Source: Microbacteriaceae bacterium (GTDB lineage Bacteria; Actinomycetota; Actinomycetes; Actinomycetales; Microbacteriaceae). From it: a stretch of 64,000 nt of DNA. The notes under the pieces are model-generated. The model saw only the letters and a list, made by a program, of their open reading frames with translations. It did no database searches and was not told the DNA's origin. A program made the translations under genes and the position numbers. The DNA is taken from positions 124,001-188,000 of the forward strand of contig JAIYCT010000003.1 in the NCBI GenBank assembly GCA_027487865.1. The letters run 5' to 3'. This document shows positions 1-10,000 of the stretch, piece by piece; the first letter of the stretch is position 1; the number at the start of each line of letters is the position of its first letter.

Positions 1-2
1 CT

Positions 3-1010
3 TCACCAACAACTTTCAGAACCACCTACGCGGAGATCGCGGCAAAGGCTGGAGTCAGCCGCGCCACGGTATCCAGGGTTCTAAATGGTGATGACCGCGT
101 CCACTCCGATCGAGCTCAGGCTGTAATCGAAGCCGCTAACAAACTTGGCTACCGCACCAATCGTGCTGCCAGGGCACTATCCACCGGTCGCACCGGGCAG
201 ATTGCAGTGGTAATTGATGATTCCCCAGCTGTTCTCACCGACCCATTCTGGGGAGTGGTTCTTGCCGGTATCTCCAGGGTTTTGATCGTCCATGACATCC
301 ACTCGGTGTTGATGATTTCCCCGCTGGAGTCGGAAGACAGCCCTATCGCCCACTACCTAGAGGGGGGCGATGTCGATGGCGCAATTTTCCTAACCGTCCA
401 CCAGGAGCACGTGGTTCAAAGCCTCGTGAAAAAAGGCCTACCGGTGGTCGTTATAGGAACTCCAATAGATCTCAAGTCGGAGATTGTTTATGTCGATACC
501 GATAACCGCCTGGGTGCAGAACTTGCGACCAAGCACCTGCTCTCAAGCGGTTGCAAGAAGGTCGCAACCATCACCGGTGACATTTCAGCAGTCGCAGGAA
601 TTGACCGCCTAGAGGGTTACCACGCAGCACACCTCAGCCTAGGCATCGAGGTGAACGAGGATTTGATTGCTCACGGCGACTGGTCCTTCGAAAACGCCAA
701 GACGCTAACCTTGCGCCTACTTGCCAGAAACCCAGATATCGATGGCATCTTTGCCGCGAATGACACCATGGCTCTTGGAGTTATGGCGGCAATTCACGAG
801 CGAGGCCGAATGGTTCCCGATCACGTTGCAGTTGTTGGTTTTGACGACAACCTGATGGCTCAAACCCATCGCCCAGGACTCACCACAATCCGTCAGGACA
901 TCGTGGGCCTAGGGGCCGCAGCTGCGGAATCTATGTTGTCGATACTGCAGGGTGAAACCCCGGCTCCAAAGATTTTGCCGACCGAACTTATTTTGCGAGA
1001 ATCTGCTTAG
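3..1010 (+). CDS. LacI-family transcriptional regulator (5' end outside the window)
   Basis: Frame is open from base 3, upstream of the listed ORF start at 207, and encodes a LacI HTH (TYAEIAAKAGVSRATVSRVLNGDDRVHSDRAQAVIEAANKLGYRTNRAARALSTGRTGQIAVVI) followed by a periplasmic-binding-like sensor domain (DGIFAANDTMALGVMAAIHERG..VPDHVAVVGFDD). Confidence 0.93.
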   Translation, partial: SPTTFRTTYAEIAAKAGVSRATVSRVLNGDDRVHSDRAQAVIEAANKLGYRTNRAARALSTGRTGQIAVVIDDSPAVLTDPFWGVVLAGISRVLIVHDIHSVLMISPLESEDSPIAHYLEGGDVDGAIFLTVHQEHVVQSLVKKGLPVVVIGTPIDLKSEIVYVDTDNRLGAELATKHLLSSGCKKVATITGDISAVAGIDRLEGYHAAHLSLGIEVNEDLIAHGDWSFENAKTLTLRLLARNPDIDGIFAANDTMALGVMAAIHERGRMVPDHVAVVGFDDNLMAQTHRPGLTTIRQDIVGLGAAAAESMLSILQGETPAPKILPTELILRESA

Positions 1011-1071
1011 TCAAAAAGAATAAAAAGAGTGTGTGCGCACTCGCCAATATGGACAGCGTCGAAAGGTAATT

Positions 1072-2502
1072 ATGCGCACTCAGAATCGTCTCATCGCAGC
1101 TGCCGCCGCGATGGCCATGCTTGTAACTCTGCTTGGACCTGCCGGTCCATCCACTGCAGTCAACTGGGTGACCTCGCTTGCCTGGGGCAACCTTCACGTG
1201 AAGAAGCAGCCCGGGGTCTTTGAACGTTTTACTCGTGAGTTCAACGAAAAGGAGCAGCTACTTGCAGACTCCGAGACCCAGCACAACCAAGCCTGGATTC
1301 GTACCGACCAGACCAGCGTCACTGTGCAGTACGTTGGCACACCAGCTAACGCTGGCCAGCAGGTTAAGTTTGTGGTCGACAGCGACATCGCTTACACAGA
1401 CAACATCCCGGGCGATGAGAATATCGGCACCGTTGATGCAACCGGTATCGCAGAGCTTGTAATCACTCCAACCAAAGCGGCTGTCGAAGATGACTCGATT
1501 CGAGTAGATCTAACCAACGGCACCACAACCGTTGGAACCATGCTTTTGCTTTTCAAGAACCCAGGCTTCTACCCGGTGGTCAAGCTGCTTGGCACCTCAA
1601 CCGGTCCGGAAGCGGCCTGTGACTATAAGTACGACTGTCAGGGATCGGATCTTTGGGAGGCAACCTACGAGTGGAGCGTATTCAAGCGCGGCTGGTTGCC
1701 CGAGTATGCCCAGGTTTACGCAAAGTCTTACCTCTACGGTTCAACCATTGCGCTGAAGTATCGCGTCTTTGATATCTGGGGCACCCCGCAGGCAAAGCGC
1801 GACGTGAACCTGCTGGTCGACACCGCCTGCAGCGTCTGCAAGTGGGCCAAGTTCACCGACAAGAAGGTCACCGACTCCAGGGGTTACGTTTCGTTCTCAA
1901 TCAAGAACCTCAACACCAAGGCTCAGGTTTTGGGCTACAAGTCGGTCAACCCAGACACCAAAGAACCAGGTGCTGGCTTCTTGCCATTCAGCATGCACAC
2001 CACAACCAATGAGCTAGAAGAGTCGGTTGACTACTACTGGCCACAAATTGTGCCGGATCTTTCAATTCGCCCAACTGCAGTTTCGATGCTGGTTCGAACC
2101 AGAGGTAACCAACCTGCTGACACCGACGGTAACGTCGTCGTCGGCACCGAGGAGAACCCTGCTCTAAAGCTTGACCCAGCAAACCTCTCAACCGACGACA
2201 ACGTTGTGGTGAAGCTTGCAATCAGCTACCTAAGGAACGCGCAGGCAAACGCCATGTATTCGCCAGATATCAAGGTGACTGCAACCAACGGTGGAGTAGC
2301 AGTTTTGGTTACCCCATCCAACAAGTTGGAGACTATTGCTTCGACCAAGGTGGGCAAGAATGCGCTGACCTTTGGCTACAACAGCTCGAATAAGCGCCGC
2401 GACGCCGAGATTGTTTTGATCGGAACCAAGGTGGGAAAGACCACCTGGACCTTCACCATCGGTGGCGTAAAGCGAACTGTCACACAGACCTACAAGAAGT
2501 AG
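1072..2502 (+). CDS. Secreted protein with Ig-like/big-type module, unknown function
   Basis: Start ATG 1072 preferred over 1033: GAAAGG upstream and a signal peptide MRTQNRLIAAAAAMAMLVTLLGPAGPSTA. Beta-rich C-terminal part. Confidence 0.7.
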   Translation: MRTQNRLIAAAAAMAMLVTLLGPAGPSTAVNWVTSLAWGNLHVKKQPGVFERFTREFNEKEQLLADSETQHNQAWIRTDQTSVTVQYVGTPANAGQQVKFVVDSDIAYTDNIPGDENIGTVDATGIAELVITPTKAAVEDDSIRVDLTNGTTTVGTMLLLFKNPGFYPVVKLLGTSTGPEAACDYKYDCQGSDLWEATYEWSVFKRGWLPEYAQVYAKSYLYGSTIALKYRVFDIWGTPQAKRDVNLLVDTACSVCKWAKFTDKKVTDSRGYVSFSIKNLNTKAQVLGYKSVNPDTKEPGAGFLPFSMHTTTNELEESVDYYWPQIVPDLSIRPTAVSMLVRTRGNQPADTDGNVVVGTEENPALKLDPANLSTDDNVVVKLAISYLRNAQANAMYSPDIKVTATNGGVAVLVTPSNKLETIASTKVGKNALTFGYNSSNKRRDAEIVLIGTKVGKTTWTFTIGGVKRTVTQTYKK

Positions 2503-2518
2503 AACCTGCAATCGGTTT

Positions 2519-2550
2519 CTAAGGCCAGATACTGCGGTATTTGGCCTTAG
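2519..2550 (+). terminator. Stem-loop after secreted protein gene (possible terminator, no U-tract)
   Basis: CTAAGGCCA-G-ATAC-TGCG-GTAT-T-TGGCCTTAG inverted repeat 17 nt after the stop codon. Confidence 0.5.
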
Positions 2551-2573
2551 ATAACGGTTGTATAAATTCGGTG

Positions 2574-2587
2574 TGAAATCGGTTTCA
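2574..2587. promoter_or_regulatory. Candidate LacI-family operator
   Basis: TGAAATCGGTTTCA: palindromic TGAAAnCGnTTTCA with the central CG typical of LacI-family operators. Lies just downstream of a TATAAA and upstream of the 2745 CDS. Confidence 0.6.
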
Positions 2588-2744
2588 TAATCTCAAACAC
2601 CGAATTAGTCTTTGCTCACAAATAAATACATCCATCATCTCGACGAGTGTGCGACCGCGAGACCCGGTGAATCGACGTGAGAACTGTGTGCGCAACTTCT
2701 TCTCTCGGTCACCTTTCAGCCCCTGCTTGAAAGGAACTATCTTC

Positions 2745-5501
2745 ATGAAGCTTAAAAATTCGAAGTTAGCATCGATGCTAACTTCCGCAGTGCTTCTAGC
2801 TACATCTCTAGTGACATTCGCTGCGGCTCCTGCCAGTGCAGACGCCCCTGCTCCAGCAATTTTGTTCGACTACGAGTCAAACGAGATAGGCATGAACGGC
2901 TGGAGCAACGTGCTCGGCTACACCTCTGCCAACGACAACTCCGCCTGGGGTAACTACGTCTCTGCTGCCGATCAGGCTGGTGGGTCGTCCTATGGAACCA
3001 AGATGGTCAAGGGCCAAAAGGGTAACGCCGTCTCCAACACTGCGATTGGAAGTATTGCCAACGGCTCGAGCTTGATTTCCTCCACCACTCGTATAGTCAC
3101 GATGAGGCTCTATGCCCCAGAGGCTGGTAAAACCGTTCAACTGCAGCTAACCAAGAACGACTACTCAGCTGCTCAGAACGCAACTGCATCGCAAGTGACC
3201 TCTGTCGGATGGCAGACTCTAAGCTTTGAGTTCTCAGCAGGGATTGACTTCACCCAGTCTTTCAATAGGGCGAATGTCTCCTACGACATCGCCTCAAATG
3301 TTGGTGGCAGCACCAGCGCAAACTACATGTATTTCTACGATGACGTTTCCTTTAACGGAGCACCTCTTGCTCCACCAACCTTGTTTAACTATGAGTCAAA
3401 CGAGGTAGGCATGAACGGTTGGGGCAACGTGCTCGGCTACACCTCCGCTGGTGATAACACTGCCTGGGGTAACTACGTAAACGCTGCTGACCAGGCAGGT
3501 GGTTCAGCAACTGGAACCAAGATGGTAAAGGGACAAAAGGGAAACGCATCCTCTAACACCGCCATTGGCGCAGATGCAATCTCTGCTAGCTCTAGCTTGA
3601 TCTCCTACCAGAACCGCTCAGTCACAATGAACTTCTACGCACCAGCAGCCGGCAAGACTGTTGTGCTCGGTGTTCAGACTGTTGACTACTCAGCTACCCT
3701 GACCACCTCCGCCACCGCAACTACAACTGCTGGTTGGCAGACCCTAACCTTCACCTTCCCAACCAGTGCAAACTACGCGGTGGAGTGGAGAAGGGCTTGG
3801 GTCGCCTATGAGCCAGAGCGAACCACTGGTGGCGGAAACGCAACAGAGAACGTTTACTTCTACGACGATGTAGCGTTCAACGGCGCAACCCCTGCTGGAC
3901 TAACAGTTCAGAACTCGGGCGTCACTTTGGTCACCACCTTGTCCCAGGCTGTCCAGTACACCTTCGAGACGAAGTCTTCAGTCTGGGAGACATTCGGAGG
4001 TGCAACTGGTGACTTGGTAGCTACTCCAGCGGGTGCTAACGCACCTTCGGGAACCAACAGCGGATACGTCACCGAGTCCCCAAGCGTAGAGACTTGGACT
4101 GGCTTGACTGTCGATGTGCGGAGCGCCACAGAGGTTATCTCTGCAACTAGCAAGATCGTCCAGCTCAGGGTTAAGGCTCCTACTGCCACGACAAGTGTCC
4201 TCCTGAAATTAGAGGCACCGGGCAATGCATCAAATGGCAGCACTCCAAATCTGTACGTCGAAAAGAGCGCTACCGCTGGAACCACCAGCTGGCAGGTTCT
4301 AACCTTCGACTTCACCTCGCCTTCGGCAGGTACCTACACCGAAGGTTCTAACTACACCAAGATTGTGCTGTTCTTCAACTTGGGAACCGCTGATCCAAGC
4401 GCACAAACGTTCTACTTCGATGACCTAGCGTTTACCCCTAGTGCGGTAACGGCAGCTGCTGCTGCGCCTAGAACTGGTGAGAACAAGAACAACTACCCAC
4501 ACATTCGTTTGGACAAGTCGTTCTTGGACACCAACCTGGATGCAACCTGGTGGGATGGCGTTTGGCAGTACCGCGACGAGGACACCAGAGCGTACCTAAA
4601 GTACATTCCAGTTCGAAGCACCTTCAAGCTCTCCTACACCGTCACCGACGCAGATGACAAGCCAATGGCTAACGCCCTGGTAACTCTGATCGTGAATGCG
4701 AACTACTCATGTGCGAAGACCTTCTTCATGTATGAGAACTCGCTTATCGGTCCAGACGACTGTGCCGGCAACGGTGAAACCCAGTTGCCTGCAAAGCGCA
4801 CCGACGCCGACGGTAAGGTCACCTTCGTGTTGACCAACACCAACGCCGAGGGTGAGAAGATGCCTACCAACCTAAATGGTGCACCAAACGGTAAGGAGCT
4901 CGGAACCAACATCAAGCCTCACCTAGTTGGAGCAACCAAGGAAGGTATCGACATGCTGTTCGCTCACTTCGTTGAGCAGTCAGATGCCGCAAAGGTACTC
5001 ACTACTGCCACCCAGACTGTCAAGACTGGCGTGCCTCACCTTGCTAACTTCCAGTTCCTTGATGAAGCCGGTAAGCCAATGGCAAACCAGTTGGCTGAGT
5101 ACTACATCAACGGACCGGATTCCAAGCAGGACTGGGTGCTAACCGATGCTCAGGGCCGTGTGCAGATCCCAGTTCCAAACTCGACTAACGCAGAGGGAAC
5201 CTCAGCGGTAGGCGTGTCTGTGAAGCGAACTGGACGTCTGCCACTAACTGCCACCTCTATGGTCAACTGGGTACCGGGTGCCATGAAGGTGACTATGGCT
5301 CCAAGCAGCAATTCCGTTGAGGTGAAGATCGCAAACGCTACCAACCAGAGCGTCAAGATCGTCGTCAACGGTAAGTCCTACGAAAGGACCCCAACTGCGG
5401 GTCTAGTGACCTACAAGTTCCCAGCAACAGTGGGCAAGGCGGTCATTCGAGTCACCATTGGCAAGAAGCTCCACGTCAAGGGTGTGATTGTAAGAAAGTA
5501 G
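2745..5501 (+). CDS. Large secreted repeat protein, possible carbohydrate-binding or adhesin surface protein
   Basis: Start ATG 2745 preferred over 2649: AAGGAA upstream and signal peptide MKLKNSKLASMLTSAVLLATSLVTFAAAPASADA. Two near-identical ~165-aa repeats plus a degenerate third, then Ig-like modules. Confidence 0.75.
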   Translation: MKLKNSKLASMLTSAVLLATSLVTFAAAPASADAPAPAILFDYESNEIGMNGWSNVLGYTSANDNSAWGNYVSAADQAGGSSYGTKMVKGQKGNAVSNTAIGSIANGSSLISSTTRIVTMRLYAPEAGKTVQLQLTKNDYSAAQNATASQVTSVGWQTLSFEFSAGIDFTQSFNRANVSYDIASNVGGSTSANYMYFYDDVSFNGAPLAPPTLFNYESNEVGMNGWGNVLGYTSAGDNTAWGNYVNAADQAGGSATGTKMVKGQKGNASSNTAIGADAISASSSLISYQNRSVTMNFYAPAAGKTVVLGVQTVDYSATLTTSATATTTAGWQTLTFTFPTSANYAVEWRRAWVAYEPERTTGGGNATENVYFYDDVAFNGATPAGLTVQNSGVTLVTTLSQAVQYTFETKSSVWETFGGATGDLVATPAGANAPSGTNSGYVTESPSVETWTGLTVDVRSATEVISATSKIVQLRVKAPTATTSVLLKLEAPGNASNGSTPNLYVEKSATAGTTSWQVLTFDFTSPSAGTYTEGSNYTKIVLFFNLGTADPSAQTFYFDDLAFTPSAVTAAAAAPRTGENKNNYPHIRLDKSFLDTNLDATWWDGVWQYRDEDTRAYLKYIPVRSTFKLSYTVTDADDKPMANALVTLIVNANYSCAKTFFMYENSLIGPDDCAGNGETQLPAKRTDADGKVTFVLTNTNAEGEKMPTNLNGAPNGKELGTNIKPHLVGATKEGIDMLFAHFVEQSDAAKVLTTATQTVKTGVPHLANFQFLDEAGKPMANQLAEYYINGPDSKQDWVLTDAQGRVQIPVPNSTNAEGTSAVGVSVKRTGRLPLTATSMVNWVPGAMKVTMAPSSNSVEVKIANATNQSVKIVVNGKSYERTPTAGLVTYKFPATVGKAVIRVTIGKKLHVKGVIVRK
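2855..3885 (+). repeat. Tandem protein-coding repeat, two copies of ~500 nt
   Basis: LFDYESNEIGMNGWSNVLGYTSANDNSAWGNYVSAADQAGG...FYDDVSFNGA and LFNYESNEVGMNGWGNVLGYTSAGDNTAWGNYVNAADQAGG...FYDDVAFNGA. Confidence 0.85.
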
Positions 5502-5516
5502 CCCTAGGGCAAAAGC

Positions 5517-5551
5517 AAAGAGCGGGTGGTCATAACGACCACCCGCTCTTT
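5517..5551 (+). terminator. Rho-independent terminator
   Basis: AAAGAGCGGGTGGTC-ATAAC-GACCACCCGCTCTTT followed by T, 16 nt after the stop codon at 5501. Confidence 0.9.
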
Positions 5552-5614
5552 TGCATTTAAGGTGAGCAGGGAGTCAGGTGGAACCTCCCCAAAAACCCAA
5601 GACGTCCGACACTT

Positions 5615-6352
5615 CTATCTTTTCTTGGAAAGCTGAGCCGCCTGGTTCCGGATGCCATCAATTACATCCTGAGCGTGGGTTCTTGCTGCTTCTGGCCCTT
5701 CTTTGAAAAGCTCAATACAAACAGACGCCATGATTCCAGGTGTGATGCCGTTTTGGCTATCGCCTGCGATGGCAGAAACTCTTGGGCGGTTGCTGACTGC
5801 AATGTCCGCGACAAATCCGTTGTCGCCGGTTGAGAAGTTGATCAGTTTGTCAAACTCCCATTCACGGGCATGGTTAGGACCTGCGAACAAGATTCTCTGG
5901 TTGGTGAAGATCACAGTACCCACGTCAAGCACGGTCTGTTCCTCTGGGTTAGGAGTAAGCGAACCTCGACTGCCGCCCAGCGTCACGCCGATGTTGTTGG
6001 TGGCACGAAGAATGACACCGGCATTGCCACTTTGGAAGCTAGAACCGGTGCCCTTGTATTCGCGAAGCTGAACCTCGCCACGTTCGTAGATTGCCTTTTC
6101 GCCCTTTTGCAATGCTAGGTAGGTATCAATACCCTCAAACTTGCTACTTATCGCCTCTAGCTCATCTGCGACCCTAACCATGTAGCCGATGTTTTTCTCT
6201 CGCTTGTATTGTCGAATTAGGTACCAGGCAATTGCGATTGCGCCAATGACTATAAAGACAACCCACCAGGCCTCAGGGTTTTGCTGAAGGTAATTGCCAG
6301 ACGATACGAAAACGAAAATCAGAACAAGAGCTCCAGCGATAAAACCGCACAT
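5615..6352 (-). CDS. Membrane protein with bacterial PH-like domain
   Basis: N-terminal hydrophobic segments, then YLALQKGEKAIYERGEVQLREYKG...VIFTNQRILFAGPNHAREWEFDKLINF, typical of PH-like domains. Confidence 0.55.
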   Translation of the reverse strand: MCGFIAGALVLIFVFVSSGNYLQQNPEAWWVVFIVIGAIAIAWYLIRQYKREKNIGYMVRVADELEAISSKFEGIDTYLALQKGEKAIYERGEVQLREYKGTGSSFQSGNAGVILRATNNIGVTLGGSRGSLTPNPEEQTVLDVGTVIFTNQRILFAGPNHAREWEFDKLINFSTGDNGFVADIAVSNRPRVSAIAGDSQNGITPGIMASVCIELFKEGPEAARTHAQDVIDGIRNQAAQLSKKR

Positions 6353-6354
6353 GG

Positions 6355-6888
6355 CTAGTTCTCCTCAATCTCAATCGGCAGCTTCACATCAAGCAGCAGC
6401 TGATAGGTATCACCGTACTTCAGTCGCGTAAGCCTCGCATCACAGGTGACTGCGCCGCCTGCGAGCCTGATGGCTTCGGCCAGGTCCTGTTGATCAGCAA
6501 CCGACAAGATTCCCACGTGAGCGCCACTTAGCTCAACCTCAACGGCGTCGGGGTTTTCAAAGACATCAATCTTTAGAAGTGCTGCAACGCCAGGCTCACC
6601 CTTTTGCATGATGTCTAGGTACTGAGTGAATGACTCAAGTGCAAAGCGGTCACCGGTAGAGGTGTCTGCCACAAGGGTGTAACTGCCATCACCCACTAGG
6701 TTCGGCAGGCTTCGCATGTATTTCTCGTAATCTGCCTGCTCACCAGCATGTTGCTGCTGAGAGTCGCGAAGGGCAGTGCGGTAATCGCCCTCTAGTTCAG
6801 TTCTCTTGTCTTTGTAGTTGCGGTAAGCAGCAAAAGCCAACTGCCCCAGCATCAAACTAACAAATGCACCAACTGATCTCTTTGCCAT
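6355..6888 (-). CDS. HIRAN-like domain protein
   Basis: Start at 6888 supported by the upstream GAGGGGGAG. FENPDAVEVELSGAHVGILSVADQQDLAEAIRLAGGAVTCDARLTR resembles the HIRAN pattern (NPxDxxAVxV..G..VGyL). Confidence 0.45.
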   Translation of the reverse strand: MAKRSVGAFVSLMLGQLAFAAYRNYKDKRTELEGDYRTALRDSQQQHAGEQADYEKYMRSLPNLVGDGSYTLVADTSTGDRFALESFTQYLDIMQKGEPGVAALLKIDVFENPDAVEVELSGAHVGILSVADQQDLAEAIRLAGGAVTCDARLTRLKYGDTYQLLLDVKLPIEIEEN

Positions 6889-7039
6889 GGCTCCCCCTCT
6901 GAAAAGACTATTCAACATTGCTGGCTTTCAGCTTCCCGTAGGCATCCGACAATAAAGATGTCAGAGGCACTCTTTAGTTTCTATTCGGGACGAGCGGGAA
7001 CCTTCGCCGTGGGTTGAAATCGCCTTCTCTTCTCAAAAA

Positions 7040-10000
7040 ATGTCCTTCGTGACAAGTAGGCTCGAAGCGAATTCAAAATTGGGGTGCAAGTTGAAGCTAA
7101 ATTCCACGAAGCAGATCACCTGGAACGTAGAAACCCAGGGGCAGGGCGTGAAGGGGCGCGAGATTCATTTCGGTCACGGTCCACAGCCAATTCAAGTAGC
7201 CGTGGCCGAAGCCCCTAGCGAGCCAACCCGCGCAGTTCTAAAGACCCTTTTTGCAGAGCGTAAAGGCAATCTAAACACCCTCATCGTTGTCGTTGTTCAC
7301 GGCGACCAGGCAAGTTTTTTCGGCCCGGATGCTGACACAGAAGTTATGCGTCAAAAGGCCTCTACGACGGAGGCTATCCTCAATTCGATTCTCGATCAGC
7401 CCAGTGAAGTTCTGGCTTACCAGCGAGCCACTTCTATATGGCGATCCAAGCAGACGACCGATCTTGTTGGCTTCACAAACAATGGTCTTTTCGCCAGTCA
7501 CTACATTCGAAGCAGCGTGAACCATCACCCAAAGTGGAAGGCCACCCAAGAGGCGTCTCTAAAGATACAAAATTTGAGAGGTTTAGAGCTCATCACCGCA
7601 TTGGGCTTTGAGGTCACTTCTCGCCCGTCAAACACCATTGTTCTCAGTGCCAAAGGCCAAGAACACCGGGCGGTCGCGATCCTGCTGGATCACTCGGAGA
7701 GCTTCGAGTCAAAAAGTACAAGACTCCAGGCGTCGCCCGTCGAGTGGAGCTTGGCCATTGCCGCAGAGCAGGGCGCTCCTTGGGTTATCGCAATCAAGGA
7801 CTCTCAGATTCGCCTTTACCCAGCTAAAGACGGCGTCGGAGTAGGGCAGAAGAGCCAGGCGGAGACCTATTTTGAAATAGACCTGCTCACAATCGATCAC
7901 GACAAGACCGGACTACTTAATTTGATTTTCTCTGCCGAGGCACTTGCCGAGGATGGAACCGCAGATGATTTGCTTGCCAACAGCCGCAAGTTCGCATCAG
8001 AACTAGGAGTTCGACTCAGGGAGCGGGTATACGAGTCCGTTGTTCCGCTGCTTGCGACCGAAGTTGCTAATCAACTCCGCTCTAAGGGTCACCAACTTGA
8101 CTCCAAGGGTCTCCAGATGTCTTATGAGCTAACCTTGCGCATTTTGTTCCGTCTTTTGTTCCAGGCTTACGCCGAGGACAGAGGCCTTCTTCCTGCGGGT
8201 AGAAATGAAAACTTCGACAAGAACAGCATGAAGCATTGGGCTCAGTACCTTCGCGATAGGGATGTGGATGCCCCCTATGGCGACGCTTCAACAATCTGGT
8301 TCGACCTGATTCAAGTTTGGGATGCAATCGACCAGGGCAATCCAGACATGCAGATCCCTGCCTACAACGGAGGTCTATTTGGCTCAAGCCCGGAACTCCA
8401 CCCAGAAGGTGCCTTAATCAGGACCCTGTCTATTCCAGATCGTGTTCTAGCCCCAGCCCTTAGAGCGTTAGTCATCGATGACAACACCGAAGACGGTGTT
8501 GCAGGCGCTGTTGACTTTAGATCGTTGAGCGTTCGTGAATTCGGAACGATTTACGAAGGCCTTCTTGAAAGCTCTCTCTCGGTTGCGGACCAGGACCTGA
8601 CGGTTGACTCTAAGGGCGCATGGGTGCCGGCAAAACCAGGCGATCAAGTGCTCGCAGCAGCAAATGAGGTTTACTTCCACTCAGCATCCGGCGAGCGCAA
8701 GGCAACTGGCTCCTACTACACACCGTCATTTATTGTGGACCACCTAATCGAGCGTTCCGTAGAGCCGGCGCTTAACAAACATTTGGCCCGAGTAAAGAGC
8801 CTGATAAACACTGGCGATCAGGCCGGTGCATACAAGCTTTTCTTTGATTTCCGAGTCGCAGACTTGGCTATGGGCTCTGCGCACTTCCTGGTCGCAGCCA
8901 TCGATAAGATCGAAACTGGCATGAGGTCGTTCTTGATCCAGCCCGGGAACCACATAGAAGGCGTAACCGCTGAGTTGATCCGACTCGAGGCTGCGGCCAG
9001 AGAGTCCCTAGGTAAAGACGAAGCTGCCTATGCTGAGATTGAGCGCCACAGCTTGCTAAGGCGGCAAATTGCACGACGTTGCATCTACGGCTTAGATATC
9101 AATTCAATGGCTGTGGAACTGTCGAGGCTGGCTATTTGGATCCACACTTTTGTGCCTGGATTACCAATGTCGAGCCTCGAGCACAATTTGGTTTGCGCAA
9201 ACAGCCTTACCGGAATCGGGTCTGTTGACGAGGGCTTAAACGCCCTAATTCCTGAGCGAGCCAAGGGGCACTCGACGTTATTCGACGACATCGTAGAGCA
9301 ATCCCTAACTCAAGCTAAGGAGCTCCTAGAGGATGTCGCGAAAGCGGATGAAGCTGATAAAAAGCAGGCTATAAAGGCTGCTGAAGTGGCGAAGAAAGCT
9401 CGTGTTGCAGCAGCAAAGTCAAAGTTGATTTTCGACCTTGCTATCGCGAATAGAAACGGGATCATCTCAATTGGTGCAGCACTTTCGGATACCGCCCTGG
9501 AGGAGCTACGCGCAAATCCGGGAGTCCAAGAGTTTGTTGAAGCAGTCCAACCAGCGCACATGCCATACCTATTTCCAGAGGTTTTCTTGAGAGACGAACC
9601 TGGATTTGACGCACTTGTTGGCAATCCCCCATGGGAGGAGCTTGTTTATGAGGAGATAAAGTTTTGGCTGGCAAGGTTCCCAGGGCTCAAAGGAAATCCA
9701 GTGTCGGTACAACGAAATCTAATGACCGAATACAGAAATCAACGAAATGACCTTTACGCCCAAATGATAAGTGAGCGTAGCAGTTCCGAGTTCATGCGTA
9801 AGGCTATTTCTTCGGGCCCGTTTCCGGGAATGGAAACCGGTCACGCTGATTTATACAAAGCTTTCGCCTGGAGGTTTTTCGAGTTACTTCGAAGCGGTGG
9901 CTTCTGTTCATTGGTTCTACCCCGTTCCGCCCTCGCAGCAAAGGGGTTGGAGCTTTGGAGGCGAACCGTTGCTGAAAGGGGCAGGTTCTCCGAAGTGGTT

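Noticed and set aside
207-1010. ORF 207-1010 as a complete gene
   Set aside because: The frame is open to base 3 and carries the LacI HTH, so the listed start is an artefact and the gene begins outside the window.
1029-1045. GTGTGTGCGCACTC repeat near the first secreted gene as an operator
   Set aside because: Arms are short, and the sequence lacks the central CG seen in the LacI-type site at 2574.
1033-1071. ORF start at 1033 for the first secreted protein
   Set aside because: ATG 1072 has a GAAAGG upstream and an immediate signal peptide; the extra 13 residues would disrupt it.
2649-2744. ORF start at 2649 for the second secreted protein
   Set aside because: ATG 2745 has AAGGAA upstream and a signal peptide immediately follows.
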